From NCBI GenBank assembly GCA_017649565.1, contig JAGCGO010000039.1, positions 1 to 48,451 of the forward strand: DNA of 48,451 nucleotides, read 5' to 3'. The notes beneath the pieces are model-generated. The model ran no database searches. It saw nothing but the letters and a program-made list of their open reading frames with translations, and was not told where the DNA came from. Origin of the DNA: Fibrobacter sp. (GTDB taxonomy: Bacteria; Fibrobacterota; Fibrobacteria; Fibrobacterales; Fibrobacteraceae). The translations under genes and the position numbers were made by a program. The stretch's first letter is position 1; each line of letters begins with the position of its first letter. Positions 14,650 to 23,569 of this stretch are shown in pieces.

Positions 14650-16190
14650 TTGTTCCGTTTATTTTTCCTGACATTGTTCATCCTTTCCATTAAAGCTTTG
14701 TAGACTGCCTTGGATTCGGCGGCAGCGTTAGAACGGTTGTTGAATACATCCGAAACCGCTTCTGCAACAGTTTCCTTGCAGCTGTATTTTTCATCGGCAT
14801 AACGGGAAATGCCTGCCCTGAATTTCAGGACTTTATTGTAGTCCGATATTTCGACGCCGCTATCTTGAGCCGCTTTGTTGACAATCTGTTTTGCCACTAG
14901 CTCAAAATTGTCGTATTTGTACATTTCCATTTGTGCCAGAGTACATTGAACGACGTGCCCCATTTCGTGATAAGCCGTCGCCCTGTGGCATCCGTTTTTA
15001 GGGTGGAAACCGTCATCGGTATATGGGACTGAATTTTTTCCAAAGTATTTCTTGTTAATGAGTATCGAGAACGGTGTATTTGGTATTTTGTAATGCCTGG
15101 TGATAGCCCTGTTTTTGTCCTTGGGGTCAGTTCCAAGGATGTCGATTTTCGCTTCCGGGAAAACGGTCATTACGGAGTCTATTCCTTTCAAGACTTCCTT
15201 TACATGCCCCAAGTCGAATTTCTTCAGGCGTTCGTCAATCTTGAAACCGCGTTTGTTTTCCATGTATTCAAACAACTCGGCGGGCTTCTTGAAAGAGTCG
15301 ATTTTCTTGTCGGTTTTTACTTTTGGAATGTTCCCGGCTCTTTCATCCTTCCGGTCGTTCCATCGGTCACGAATGCCCTGAATGATGCTCGGTGTTCGCT
15401 TTTCGCGTCTTTTGTCTGCTATCTTTTTGACTTTCGGGCTTAATACGGTATCGTTTTCGTTTATGTTGCCGTATAGGTCGGAAACCTTTTTCAGTTTTTC
15501 TTTCAGCTGATCATTGAGGCGCTGGTTTTCGGCATCGGCATCGCCTATGCTGTAGTCCCACTTTTCGCCGATGTTCGTGGTGTCGTTCGGGGCTGTAGGT
15601 GCCTTGGTCTGCTTCTCCATCCCTGCGTCCATTTCGTACTTGCTGATGAACTCCTTTTCGCAGAGACAGCCGAAGCCGTTGGGCGGGCTGTGCTTTTCCC
15701 ACCAGGGGTCGTTCACGGGGAGAACGGTGCCGTTCCATGCCTTGTGTTCGTCGCGGCTTCCGGGGAGCATCTGGCAGATATACTTTGCATGGGTGAACAC
15801 GTCGGGCATGGCCCTTGCCTGCCGTTCCTGCGCTGCCGCCGCTGCGGTGACCATGTTCGTCTGGTAGATGACTTTCGAGCGCCATGCGCCGTATTTGGGT
15901 TTTTCCATCTTGGCGTCGAAGCTCGGGTCTGCGGCACGCCACTTCTTTGCTATGTCGTAGAAGTTGTTGCGGAAGTCTTGCAGGGAGTCGCCCTTCTCGA
16001 TGGCCCTGTCAACGGCCTTGCGAAAATCGAGAAGGATGTCGGCACGCATTGCGCCGGCAACGGTGAACGCCCTTGTGTGCATGGCACCTTCAAGGTCGTT
16101 CCAGCGTCTTGTAGGAAGGTTGATTTTCTGCTTGAAGTAATCGACGGCTTCCTTATACGCTCCCTGCTTGAACGCGAGCTTCTTAGCCAT
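14646..16190 (-). CDS. Mu gp30/F head protein fused to HExxH domain
   Basis: 514 aa. Residues 1-190 are the Mu F-like minor head (head morphogenesis) domain, with the typical RDEHKAWNGTVLPVNDPWW and PPNGFGCLC. A charged linker (about 215-300) leads to a C-terminal domain of about 200 residues with HEMGH at 408-412, a zinc-metallopeptidase-type motif, and a later Glu-rich segment CKETVAEAVSDVF that could supply the third ligand. Some phage head proteins carry C-terminal enzymes or toxins that may enter the cell with DNA. It overlaps the portal gene by 8 nt. Confidence 0.85.
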   Translation of the reverse strand: MAKKLAFKQGAYKEAVDYFKQKINLPTRRWNDLEGAMHTRAFTVAGAMRADILLDFRKAVDRAIEKGDSLQDFRNNFYDIAKKWRAADPSFDAKMEKPKYGAWRSKVIYQTNMVTAAAAAQERQARAMPDVFTHAKYICQMLPGSRDEHKAWNGTVLPVNDPWWEKHSPPNGFGCLCEKEFISKYEMDAGMEKQTKAPTAPNDTTNIGEKWDYSIGDADAENQRLNDQLKEKLKKVSDLYGNINENDTVLSPKVKKIADKRREKRTPSIIQGIRDRWNDRKDERAGNIPKVKTDKKIDSFKKPAELFEYMENKRGFKIDERLKKFDLGHVKEVLKGIDSVMTVFPEAKIDILGTDPKDKNRAITRHYKIPNTPFSILINKKYFGKNSVPYTDDGFHPKNGCHRATAYHEMGHVVQCTLAQMEMYKYDNFELVAKQIVNKAAQDSGVEISDYNKVLKFRAGISRYADEKYSCKETVAEAVSDVFNNRSNAAAESKAVYKALMERMNNVRKNKRNN

Positions 16191-17694
16191 CTACGATGCC
16201 CGCTTTCTTGAGGATGGAGAATCTGCCTGCAAGGTCTGCGGCGATGAACGCCTGCTCCATTTCTTCGGCAATCTTGTCCATGGGCATTTCTCCGTAGCAG
16301 CCGCCGAGCTTGTCGCGGACTTCTTCGAGGCTCTTTGCATTCTCTACGAGTTCGCGGATGGGTGCGAGGATGTCAATCTTTTCGCACTGCTCTTCGAGGT
16401 GTTCGGTGAATGCGTTCACTTGGTTTCGGAGTTCGTGGCTTGTGCTGCGGACCTTGCCCTTCTTTTCGGGGCCTTCGGCGAACAGCCCGCCCTGCGGCTG
16501 GACTTCGGCCATTTCGAAGTAGTCTTCGTTGATGCCGTAAACGTCGGTGATGTACTTGGCGTTGAACTTGACGCCGAGCTGCGTGAGTTTCGAGTCGCGT
16601 TCGAGCCTTGCCTGCTGCATGTCTTCCGGGAGGATGATGTTCATCCAGGGAACGACTTTTTCGTTCGGCCAGTTGATTTCGTAGATCCATCGGATGAGCT
16701 GGTTGAAGCTCGACTCGATCATCGCGGCATCGTCCTTGGTGAGGTCCATGCGCACGTCGTTGTGGACGGTGGCCATCGCCTGGGTGCCGCCGGAACTTGT
16801 CTGTTCGGTGGTGAGCGTTTCGCCGAGCCATGCCTTGGACATTTCGGAGTCTGCCCACTTGACGATTTCGCTGTGCGGGTTGGTGCCGCTAAGCTTTGTT
16901 TCAAGTAGTTCGACGGAGCCCGTGTTCGTGATGACGGCGACGCCGTCGCGGACAAGGTTCGAGAGCATCTTCAGGAACTTCTGCTGTTCTTCGGTGGTGG
17001 CCGTGGGCGGACACTTGCCGATGGCCTTGGGGATGCCGTATTTCTCGACGAAAATCATCCAGAACTTGAGACCGCCCTTCTTGAAGGCGAGAGGCCAGAA
17101 GCAGCGGGAATATACCGGCTCGCCGTAGGGGTTGCTTGCGGTGGGGCGGTTGCGGGTGACGATGAACTTCTTGTCTGGAACAAGGGTGCGCGTTTTGTTC
17201 TTGTCTTGGAAGAGCAGCTGGCCCTTGTCGTCGAACTTGAACCATTCCTGCGGGCGGTCCTTGAGCGCGGTGGGGAGAATGAGGGTGCCCATTTCGGTTT
17301 CGACGGCGTCCCACACGATTTCGTGGACCGTGTAGCCGAAGCCGATCGCTTCGAGCATCTGCGACATGATGTCCCTCAGCTGCTCAAGGTTCCAGATGTA
17401 CTCTTCGAGCATCTTGGCTTTCTTGGCGTCGCCCTTGCTCCCGTCGATAGTCCAGGGGCGGCTGGTGATGGCGGCGAATCGCTTGCCCTTCACCGAGTCA
17501 AGGTGGCCGTCCACAAATTCGCGGTAAACCTTGATGTTCCCGCCCTGCGCCCTTAGGATTTTGTCCGGGTTCGGCAGGTAGTCTTCGCCCGATACGAAGG
17601 TGGCGGCTTCGCGGGTGGCGATTTCGGTCGCCAGCTGGAGCTTCTGCTTCCCTTTTTGGGTGTCTTCGGGTCGTTTTTTACTCTTTTTGCTCAT
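16183..17694 (-). CDS. Portal protein (Mu gp29, DUF935)
   Basis: 503 aa, the DNA entry and exit ring at the head vertex. Family features: FAAITSRPWTIDG near 75, GYTVHEIVWD near 120, SNPYGEPVYSRCFWPLAFKKGGLKFW near 190-212 (quoted in part) and SGGTQAMATVHNDV near 315. Length matches DUF935 portals (about 500). It lies between terminase and gp30 as in Mu. Confidence 0.92.
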   Translation of the reverse strand: MSKKSKKRPEDTQKGKQKLQLATEIATREAATFVSGEDYLPNPDKILRAQGGNIKVYREFVDGHLDSVKGKRFAAITSRPWTIDGSKGDAKKAKMLEEYIWNLEQLRDIMSQMLEAIGFGYTVHEIVWDAVETEMGTLILPTALKDRPQEWFKFDDKGQLLFQDKNKTRTLVPDKKFIVTRNRPTASNPYGEPVYSRCFWPLAFKKGGLKFWMIFVEKYGIPKAIGKCPPTATTEEQQKFLKMLSNLVRDGVAVITNTGSVELLETKLSGTNPHSEIVKWADSEMSKAWLGETLTTEQTSSGGTQAMATVHNDVRMDLTKDDAAMIESSFNQLIRWIYEINWPNEKVVPWMNIILPEDMQQARLERDSKLTQLGVKFNAKYITDVYGINEDYFEMAEVQPQGGLFAEGPEKKGKVRSTSHELRNQVNAFTEHLEEQCEKIDILAPIRELVENAKSLEEVRDKLGGCYGEMPMDKIAEEMEQAFIAADLAGRFSILKKAGIVDG

Positions 17695-17825
17695 GCAATC
17701 CTCGGTAGTTTTCTAATCCTTTTGAATGGCCGTTCAAATTCGTTGAATTTTGATTTTCTGAAGCCGGACGAGTAAACGCTAGGGTAAACGAAAAAACGGC
17801 TTAGAAGTGCGTTTCTGCGCAATTC
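17695..17825. other. 131-nt gap between terminase and portal genes
   Basis: AT-rich, no open frame with a ribosome site and no clear hairpin. Nothing specific seen. Confidence 0.4.
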
Positions 17826-19238
17826 TCAAAATCCTCCAAAATCGGTGCTTTCGTTTGCATACGGTTCGGCGCTCTGGATAATCAACGGGCCTGCTTCGCC
17901 AGCGTTTTTCGCGTGGTATGCGAGGGCCGCTCCCCAGAAGAAGTCGCCGTGGCCCTGCTCGGTGCTCGCGGCGTCGTAGCGCACGTTCCCGGCACTTGTG
18001 ACAATCTTCTTGACGGCGTGGATGCTTTCGGCCTGCTTGTCCTCTTCGTTACCGTCAACGCCTGGGAACTTCGGGCACTTCTCGATGATGATTTTCTGGT
18101 CTTCGAAAGCCTGCAATAGGCTGATGGCCAGGTCTGCCTTGACGGTGTTCGTGAACAGCACGCCTTCGACCTTGACCGTGCCGAACTTTTCCTGGGCTCG
18201 TTCGGTGAACTGGTCGCCGAGCCCCGTGCGGTCGATACAGGCGCGTATCAGGTTCGGCAATTTAAGGAACTTGTAGAGCTTTTCTTCAAGGTAGCTCCAC
18301 TTCTTTTTCTGGTAGGCTTCGACGGCTCGGCAAACGAGCTGGTTTCCGATGTCTTCAAAAACGTAGATGACGTATAGGTGGCGGTGGCGTGCCACGTCGC
18401 AGCCGAGGTAAAGAGGGCCTTTTGCCTTTTCCATGCCGAGCACGCCCTGGCGCTCGCAGCTGTGGATGAGGTCGTAGCCTATCATGGCCTTGGATTCGTC
18501 CTGCGGGTTGCAGCAGTATTCCTCTTGCCAGATGGCTTCGGTAAGGCACCCTTTGTGCTCCTGTTCCAGCCATTCCTCGCGTTCCTTCTTGGTGAGCTTG
18601 CGCCCGCAGATACGGTCGGCGACACCTTCTTCGACGGCGAGCTGGATGGGCACGGTGTGGACGCTGTAGTCGAGTTCTCCCTTCTTGCACTTGTCGATGA
18701 GGATGTAGAACAGCGAGTTCACGCCGTTGTGTGTCGAGAGTATGCGGATGGAGAAGCCCCACATGGCGGCGGGCTTAGCGGCAGCCCACATCTTGCGGTC
18801 GTCCTTGTGGTGTGCGGCTTCGTCCCAGACGATCTTGCCGCCCTTGCTTCGGAATGCCTTGGGGTTGCTGGATAGCGCGTAAATCTTTGAACCGTTGTTG
18901 AACTCGATTACTTTGGACTTTACGCCCTTGTCTTCGTCGGCAAACTCACATTCGGAAATGTCCTCGCAGTTGATTTCGGCAAGAGCCTTTGCAATCGTGT
19001 TCAGCTTCGCCACCCAGCCGGATATGTAGTCCATGTATTCTGCGGCGGCGGTCATGTCTGCCGAGCTGAAGAAAATCTTGAGTCCAGGCTGTTCGATGCA
19101 GTCCTGGACATCCTCGAAGCTTTGCACGTATGTTCCACCGATACGGCGGGACTTTTCGAGGATCTTGACCTTGCTCTTGTCGAGAAGGTAGCGCTTTTGG
19201 TACGGGAAAAAGTAGTCAATCAAGCTTTGTTCGGGCAT
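17826..19238 (-). CDS. Terminase large subunit (Mu gp28)
   Basis: 470 aa packaging motor and nuclease. The ATPase part has a degenerate Walker A, EKSRRIGGTY (about 28-37), and Walker B GKIVWDEAAH (about 132-141). The nuclease part shows LYLGCDVARHRHLYVIY, ACIDRTGLGDQF and HGDFFWGAALAYHA, whose acidic residues would bind metal. The start overlaps the small subunit by 19 nt. Length and motif order match Mu-type large terminases. Confidence 0.9.
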   Translation of the reverse strand: MPEQSLIDYFFPYQKRYLLDKSKVKILEKSRRIGGTYVQSFEDVQDCIEQPGLKIFFSSADMTAAAEYMDYISGWVAKLNTIAKALAEINCEDISECEFADEDKGVKSKVIEFNNGSKIYALSSNPKAFRSKGGKIVWDEAAHHKDDRKMWAAAKPAAMWGFSIRILSTHNGVNSLFYILIDKCKKGELDYSVHTVPIQLAVEEGVADRICGRKLTKKEREEWLEQEHKGCLTEAIWQEEYCCNPQDESKAMIGYDLIHSCERQGVLGMEKAKGPLYLGCDVARHRHLYVIYVFEDIGNQLVCRAVEAYQKKKWSYLEEKLYKFLKLPNLIRACIDRTGLGDQFTERAQEKFGTVKVEGVLFTNTVKADLAISLLQAFEDQKIIIEKCPKFPGVDGNEEDKQAESIHAVKKIVTSAGNVRYDAASTEQGHGDFFWGAALAYHAKNAGEAGPLIIQSAEPYANESTDFGGF

Positions 19239-19642
19239 AGTCCAAGTGCTTCCTTCATTTTGGCGAGTGCGGCTTTCTGTTTTTCTTCCGGGGAAAGCTC
19301 GGACTTGTTTGCCTTGGGCGCTACGGCTTCGTACTTGCGGGCGTGTTCGGCGGTGTCGATGATGCGCTGGAGCGCGGTGTAGCGTTCGGGTGCAATCTTC
19401 ACGCCGTCGAGTTCGTCCTGCTTGATTTTTCTGGCCATCACTTCGCCCAGGCTGAAGAGTTCGGCGTGGAAGTTCTTTTCGCCGCCGCTGATTTCTGCGC
19501 GGGTTTCTTCCCAGCGGTCTTCTGCCTTCCAGTTCTGTAGGGTGCGCGTCGATATGTTGAGCCTGCGGCTGATGTCTGCGAGACTCAGCTGGTGGATGGT
19601 GTAGAGTTCCTTTGCCTTGGGCTTGAGTTCTGCCTTACTCAT
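19220..19642 (-). CDS. Terminase small subunit (Mu gp27, DUF1804-like)
   Basis: 140 aa from the ATG at 19642, which overlaps the preceding stop. The N-terminal HTH (LADISRRLNISTRTLQNWK, about 20-38) probably recognises DNA for packaging. The C-terminal helices end in a basic tail. Directly upstream of the large subunit. Confidence 0.8.
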   Translation of the reverse strand: MSKAELKPKAKELYTIHQLSLADISRRLNISTRTLQNWKAEDRWEETRAEISGGEKNFHAELFSLGEVMARKIKQDELDGVKIAPERYTALQRIIDTAEHARKYEAVAPKANKSELSPEEKQKAALAKMKEALGLCPNKA

Positions 19643-19875
19643 GGCATTCTCCCGGGTGTTGCGTGGTTCTCGGCGCAGCATGCGCGTATCGTTTCGATGG
19701 CGCGTTTCTGGTCGTCGCTGTATTGCTTCAAGACGGCTTCCCATCGCACCTGGTCATTTGCGGCGTTCTTTTCCCACTTGGCGTTTTCGTTCGTGTAGAA
19801 GATGGCGAGCATGGCGGCGAAGACGATACCTACGCCGAACTGTTTCAGTGCTTCTTGCCAAAAAGATTTATCCAT
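19639..19875 (-). CDS. Small membrane protein, BhlA/UviB-like
   Basis: 78 aa with one N-terminal membrane helix (FGVGIVFAAMLAIFYT) followed by a charged helix (NENAKWEKNAANDQVRWEAV). This layout resembles BhlA/UviB holin-like peptides. It is the first gene of the leftward head cluster, before the terminases. It could alternatively be a spanin-like or head-associated membrane peptide. Confidence 0.5.
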   Translation of the reverse strand: MDKSFWQEALKQFGVGIVFAAMLAIFYTNENAKWEKNAANDQVRWEAVLKQYSDDQKRAIETIRACCAENHATPGRMP

Positions 19876-19919
19876 GATATACCTCCTCGCAAATGTAGCC
19901 GTAAAACGCTGACAAAGGG

Positions 19920-19934
19920 CATGACAGTGTCATG
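19920..19934. promoter_or_regulatory. 15-nt perfect palindrome between divergent late operons
   Basis: CATGACAGTGTCATG lies in the 94-nt gap between the leftward head cluster and the rightward capsid/tail cluster. A symmetric site here could serve a late activator for both directions. The binding protein is not known. Confidence 0.5.
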
Positions 19935-19969
19935 TCCTCTTTCGCTGCCAATCGGGTAAATTTGGGGTC

Positions 19970-21298
19970 ATGAAAGAAAAGTTTCCCAAGATGCTCAAAT
20001 CGGAAGACCTGAAGGAACCGTGGGTCGAAGCGTTCAAGACCGGCGAGGTCGTTGACATGGCTGGCAACACCCACAACTTCAGCGAATCAGATCTCAATGA
20101 CCTGAACGAAGGTATTCAAGGCCAGCTTGCCGCTGGCTACCAGCCGCCCATGGTGAAGGGCCACCCGAAAGTCGATGATCCGCGTGTCGGTTCCATTGTC
20201 GATTCGAAGGTGGAGAACGGCGTGCTGAAAGTGAAGCTCGACGACGTGAACCCGGATTTCGCCGAAGAGGTGAAGAAGGGCGGCTTCAAGTATCTTTCGT
20301 CTGCAATTTACAGCAACTTGAAGAAGGGTCTGCGTCACCTGGGCGCTCTCGGTGCACACGCTCCGGCTATGAAGGGGATGGCTCCGCTCTGTTTCGGTGA
20401 AGGTATGTTTGCCGACCAGGACAAGGATGCCACCGAGCAAGACGTGAGCGTCTTTGCCGAGCCGTTTGCATGGGACCGCCTGGTGCCGCGCAGTGTTTTC
20501 GAAACGCTTGTCTACAAGATTAGCGGAATCGGTCGCCTGTTCCGCAGCCAGCGCGAACAGCTTATCGAAAAGGACGGAATCGAAGCCGCCGACAAGTTCT
20601 ACCCGGAATACATCATCAAGGATGTCGAAGATGTCGAAGATGTCCTGAAGGACGCGAAGGATTTCCCGGAACAGAAGACTGTTGTCGTTGAACCCAAGAA
20701 GGATGACGCCGCAGCTTCTTTCGGTGAACCGAAGGACGGCGGCAAAAAGAATTCCGACAAGGACAAAGAACAGGGCTCGCCGGTCGCCGGGAACCCTGAT
20801 CCTCAGCCTACTACAACGCCCCCTCGCGACGAACCGACCGAATCTATCCCGGAAGGTAATTCTAGCGAAGCGGCGCGGCTGAGCGAAGAGAATGCCGCGC
20901 TCAAGGCTGAAAATGAGGCTCTCAAGGCTGACAAGCTTGCGGCGCAGCGCCTTCGTGCCGGTGCGGCATTCTCGGAGACTTTGGATAGTGCCATCGCGGA
21001 TGGCCGCTGCAACCAGGCGATGAAGGACTGCTTCGTGAAGATTTTCTCGCTGGTGCAGAACCTGCCGCTCGATGGCGAAGGATGCTTCGGCGAAGGCGAT
21101 GACCGCATCGACCCCGCGAAGCTGATGGAAGATGCCGTGAAGTCGTTCCCGAAGATCGTGGAGTTCGGCGAGCTTGACCTTGGAAACACCAAGACCGAAT
21201 CGGCTGCAACCAGAATCGAAAAGTATAAGGCGGAACAGGAAGCGAAGGGCCGCGAACTCACCTTTGCCGAAGCCGCAGAAGAATGTTTCAAACAGTAA
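19970..21298 (+). CDS. Mu I-like head maturation protease with scaffold
   Basis: 442 aa. Residues about 25-165 form the Mu I protease domain (PPMVKGHPKVDD, GGFKYLSSAIY, GLRHLGALGAHAPAM). An acidic proline- and lysine-rich linker (about 235-295) and a coiled coil (SEENAALKAENEALKAD, about 305-322) make the scaffold part, which in Mu (gpZ) is translated as a nested product. The ATG at 19970 is the first gene of the rightward late operon. Confidence 0.85.
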   Translation: MKEKFPKMLKSEDLKEPWVEAFKTGEVVDMAGNTHNFSESDLNDLNEGIQGQLAAGYQPPMVKGHPKVDDPRVGSIVDSKVENGVLKVKLDDVNPDFAEEVKKGGFKYLSSAIYSNLKKGLRHLGALGAHAPAMKGMAPLCFGEGMFADQDKDATEQDVSVFAEPFAWDRLVPRSVFETLVYKISGIGRLFRSQREQLIEKDGIEAADKFYPEYIIKDVEDVEDVLKDAKDFPEQKTVVVEPKKDDAAASFGEPKDGGKKNSDKDKEQGSPVAGNPDPQPTTTPPRDEPTESIPEGNSSEAARLSEENAALKAENEALKADKLAAQRLRAGAAFSETLDSAIADGRCNQAMKDCFVKIFSLVQNLPLDGEGCFGEGDDRIDPAKLMEDAVKSFPKIVEFGELDLGNTKTESAATRIEKYKAEQEAKGRELTFAEAAEECFKQ

Positions 21299-21308
21299 GG
21301 AGTCCCAA

Positions 21309-22019
21309 ATGAAGGGTAATATCCTCGGATTTACGGCTGAAGATGCCGTCCCCGCCTTCCGTTTTGCCAAGGCTGGCACTGCGGATGGTAAAGTCAAACT
21401 TGCCGGTGCTGGCGATGCCTGCCTTGGCGTAACCACCGATGTCGATTCCGCTGACGGTCGCCCCTGTGACGTGCAGCTCGACGGCATTGCCTTGGTCGAA
21501 TGCGGCGGCTCCGTAAGTTTCGGAGCGGCTGTCGAATCCGACGCCAACGGCAAGGCTGTCACCGCTTCCGCCACTCCGGGTTTCGCCACCGCCCTCGAAA
21601 GCGGCGCGTCTGGCGACATCATCCGCGTGAAGCTCGACGGCGTAGGTGTCCCGACGACTCCGGTGAACGCCATGAAGTACAAGGCTGCTACCGGCGGCGT
21701 GTCCAAGAACACCTTCGTGAAACTCGGTTCTACCGCTGGCGAAGTCACCACCGCAGGTGCTGGCGATGCAGTGCTCGGCGTTGCCCTCAACGATGCCGCT
21801 GCCGGTGCAGACGTGGAAGTGCAGCCCTACGGTATCGCTTCCGTTGTCGCTAGTGCCGCCATTGACGCTGGTGCAAAGATCAAGAGCGCGGCAAGCGGCA
21901 AGGCCGTGACTGCCTCCACCGCAAACGATGTCGTGTATGCCATCGCCCTCGAAGCTGCCGCAGCCGCAAGCGATGTCATCAAGGTCCAGGTCGGCTATGC
22001 CGGCGTCATCACGGAATAA
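21309..22019 (+). CDS. Duplicated DUF2190-like capsid decoration protein
   Basis: 236 aa from the ATG at 21309, after the ribosome site AAGGAG. It is Gly/Ala/Val-rich and consists of two similar halves (about 1-105 and 112-236), each with a GAGDA.LGV block, a DVQ(L/P)DGIA or DVEVQPYGIA block and a GKAVTA block. This fits DUF2190, small barrel proteins that stabilise heads. A tandem duplication is evident by eye. Confidence 0.7.
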   Translation: MKGNILGFTAEDAVPAFRFAKAGTADGKVKLAGAGDACLGVTTDVDSADGRPCDVQLDGIALVECGGSVSFGAAVESDANGKAVTASATPGFATALESGASGDIIRVKLDGVGVPTTPVNAMKYKAATGGVSKNTFVKLGSTAGEVTTAGAGDAVLGVALNDAAAGADVEVQPYGIASVVASAAIDAGAKIKSAASGKAVTASTANDVVYAIALEAAAAASDVIKVQVGYAGVITE

Positions 22020-22039
22020 TTTAACAAAGGAAGTACAAC

Positions 22040-23119
22040 ATGAAGAAGATGACCAAAATCGCTTTCGTGCTTATCTGTCTTGCGTGTACCGTGTGCGCTT
22101 TCGCTAGCGCCGACACGCTTACCGCCTGCGGCGTCCCGCAGATTGTCTGCGACTTCTTCTGTGCCGGTGGTGCAGGGGCTTCGTTCGCGACCATCCTCCC
22201 GTGTGGCGAACAGCAGACCGGGCTTGTGGTCGCCTACAAGAACGAAGAGCTTATCGCCGACCAGGTGATGCCTGTGCAGGAACTTGAAGGCAAGGAACTC
22301 ACGTTCAAGTATTTCGAGCGCACCAAGGGTGATGCGTTCACTGTGCCTGATACCCGCGTTGGACGTATGTCCGAACCGAACATGATCCACCTCTCCGGTG
22401 TCGATAAGTCCGACATTGTCGAACCCCACGGCCTCGAAGACCCGATTCCGTTTGAAGACATCAACCAGATCCAGAACAAGGAACGTTTCGTCAATACCCA
22501 TTTCCAGTATTTGATCAACCTTGTCCTCCTGGGCCGCGAAAAGCGTGTTGCCGACATTGTGCAGAATACTTCGAACTATGGCGATGGCCTTTCCCACACC
22601 TACGATGCCAACCAGGGCATGGGCGCTTCGGGCTTCAACATTGTCGATACCATCCTTGAATGGCTCGACAAGCCGCTTGCACGCCCGAACAAGATTGGTA
22701 TGAACTACACCGTTTACACCAAGCTCCGTACCGACCCCAACGTGATCAAGGCTATCTTCCACAACGACAGCGGCAGCGGCATTGCTACCAAGCAGCAGCT
22801 CTGCGACCTGTTCGAAGTGAAGAACATCATCGTGGGTGCCGCCCGCGTCAATACCACCAAGAATGCGAAGAACCTGAACCTGGAACGCTGCTGGGGCAAC
22901 CATATCTGGGCCCACTACGAAGAAAAGCTTTCCACCTTGACGGAAGGCCTCGCTTGGGGTATGACTGCCCAGGTTGGCCCGCGTTATGCCGACATCATCG
23001 AAGACAAGAAGATGGGTCTCCAGGGCGGCGAAATCCTCAAGGCTGGCTTCTACCAGAAGGAAGTCGTTCTTGGCAAGGATGCAGGCTTCCTCCTGAAGAA
23101 CGTTATCAAGACTGCCTAA
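22040..23119 (+). CDS. Major capsid protein with signal-like N-terminus
   Basis: 359 aa. From about residue 70 the sequence (LIADQVMPVQELEGKELTFKYF, quoted in part; DAFTVPDTRV) follows a phage capsid plan. Position after protease and decoration genes supports it. Oddly, residues 1-31 (KKMTKIAFVLICLACTVCAF, then ASADT) look like a Sec signal peptide. The ribosome site AAGGAAG lies at the right distance from this ATG, so the long N-terminus is probably translated. It may be removed by the Mu I-like protease or be a true oddity. Confidence 0.8.
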   Translation: MKKMTKIAFVLICLACTVCAFASADTLTACGVPQIVCDFFCAGGAGASFATILPCGEQQTGLVVAYKNEELIADQVMPVQELEGKELTFKYFERTKGDAFTVPDTRVGRMSEPNMIHLSGVDKSDIVEPHGLEDPIPFEDINQIQNKERFVNTHFQYLINLVLLGREKRVADIVQNTSNYGDGLSHTYDANQGMGASGFNIVDTILEWLDKPLARPNKIGMNYTVYTKLRTDPNVIKAIFHNDSGSGIATKQQLCDLFEVKNIIVGAARVNTTKNAKNLNLERCWGNHIWAHYEEKLSTLTEGLAWGMTAQVGPRYADIIEDKKMGLQGGEILKAGFYQKEVVLGKDAGFLLKNVIKTA

Positions 23120-23128
23120 GGTTGCGCG

Positions 23129-23569
23129 ATGAACTACTGCACGGTCGAAGATGTCAAGGGCCATGTGCCCGACGCCAGGCTCGTCGAAGTCACCGACGAT
23201 ACTCACCCGAACTCGTCGGGTAGTATCCAGACGGCTATCGTCGAGAAGATGATCGGCGAGAGCTCCGACCTGATCGATGCCTACATCGGCAGACGTTTCA
23301 GGTTGCCGCTTCCTGGCATCCCGAGCGTGCTAAAGTCCATCTGTGTTGACCTGACAATCTATAACCTGTACGAACGAGTGACGGAGATGAACGTGCCCGA
23401 AGGCATGCAGCTCCGTTACAAGAACGCTGTGTCGCTTCTGAAGGACATTGCCGAAGGAAAGGCTTCCATTGGCGATGTCCCGGAAGAAGGGACCGTCGAA
23501 AACGGCTTCTGCGCTGTTTCAAGCAGCGGAAAAGCCTTGTTCACAATGGATTCAATGGGGTCTTTGTGA
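23129..23569 (+). CDS. Mu gp36-like head-tail protein (DUF1320)
   Basis: 146 aa. The opening YCTVEDVKGHVPD, then SSDLIDAYIGRRFRLPLP, is typical of DUF1320 connector-type proteins. It follows the capsid gene as in Mu, and its stop overlaps the next GTG start. Confidence 0.85.
   Translation: MNYCTVEDVKGHVPDARLVEVTDDTHPNSSGSIQTAIVEKMIGESSDLIDAYIGRRFRLPLPGIPSVLKSICVDLTIYNLYERVTEMNVPEGMQLRYKNAVSLLKDIAEGKASIGDVPEEGTVENGFCAVSSSGKALFTMDSMGSL

Noticed and set aside
20087..21790. Open frame of 567 codons on the minus strand
   Set aside because: Shadow of the Mu I-like protease and decoration genes, which have family motifs and ribosome sites.
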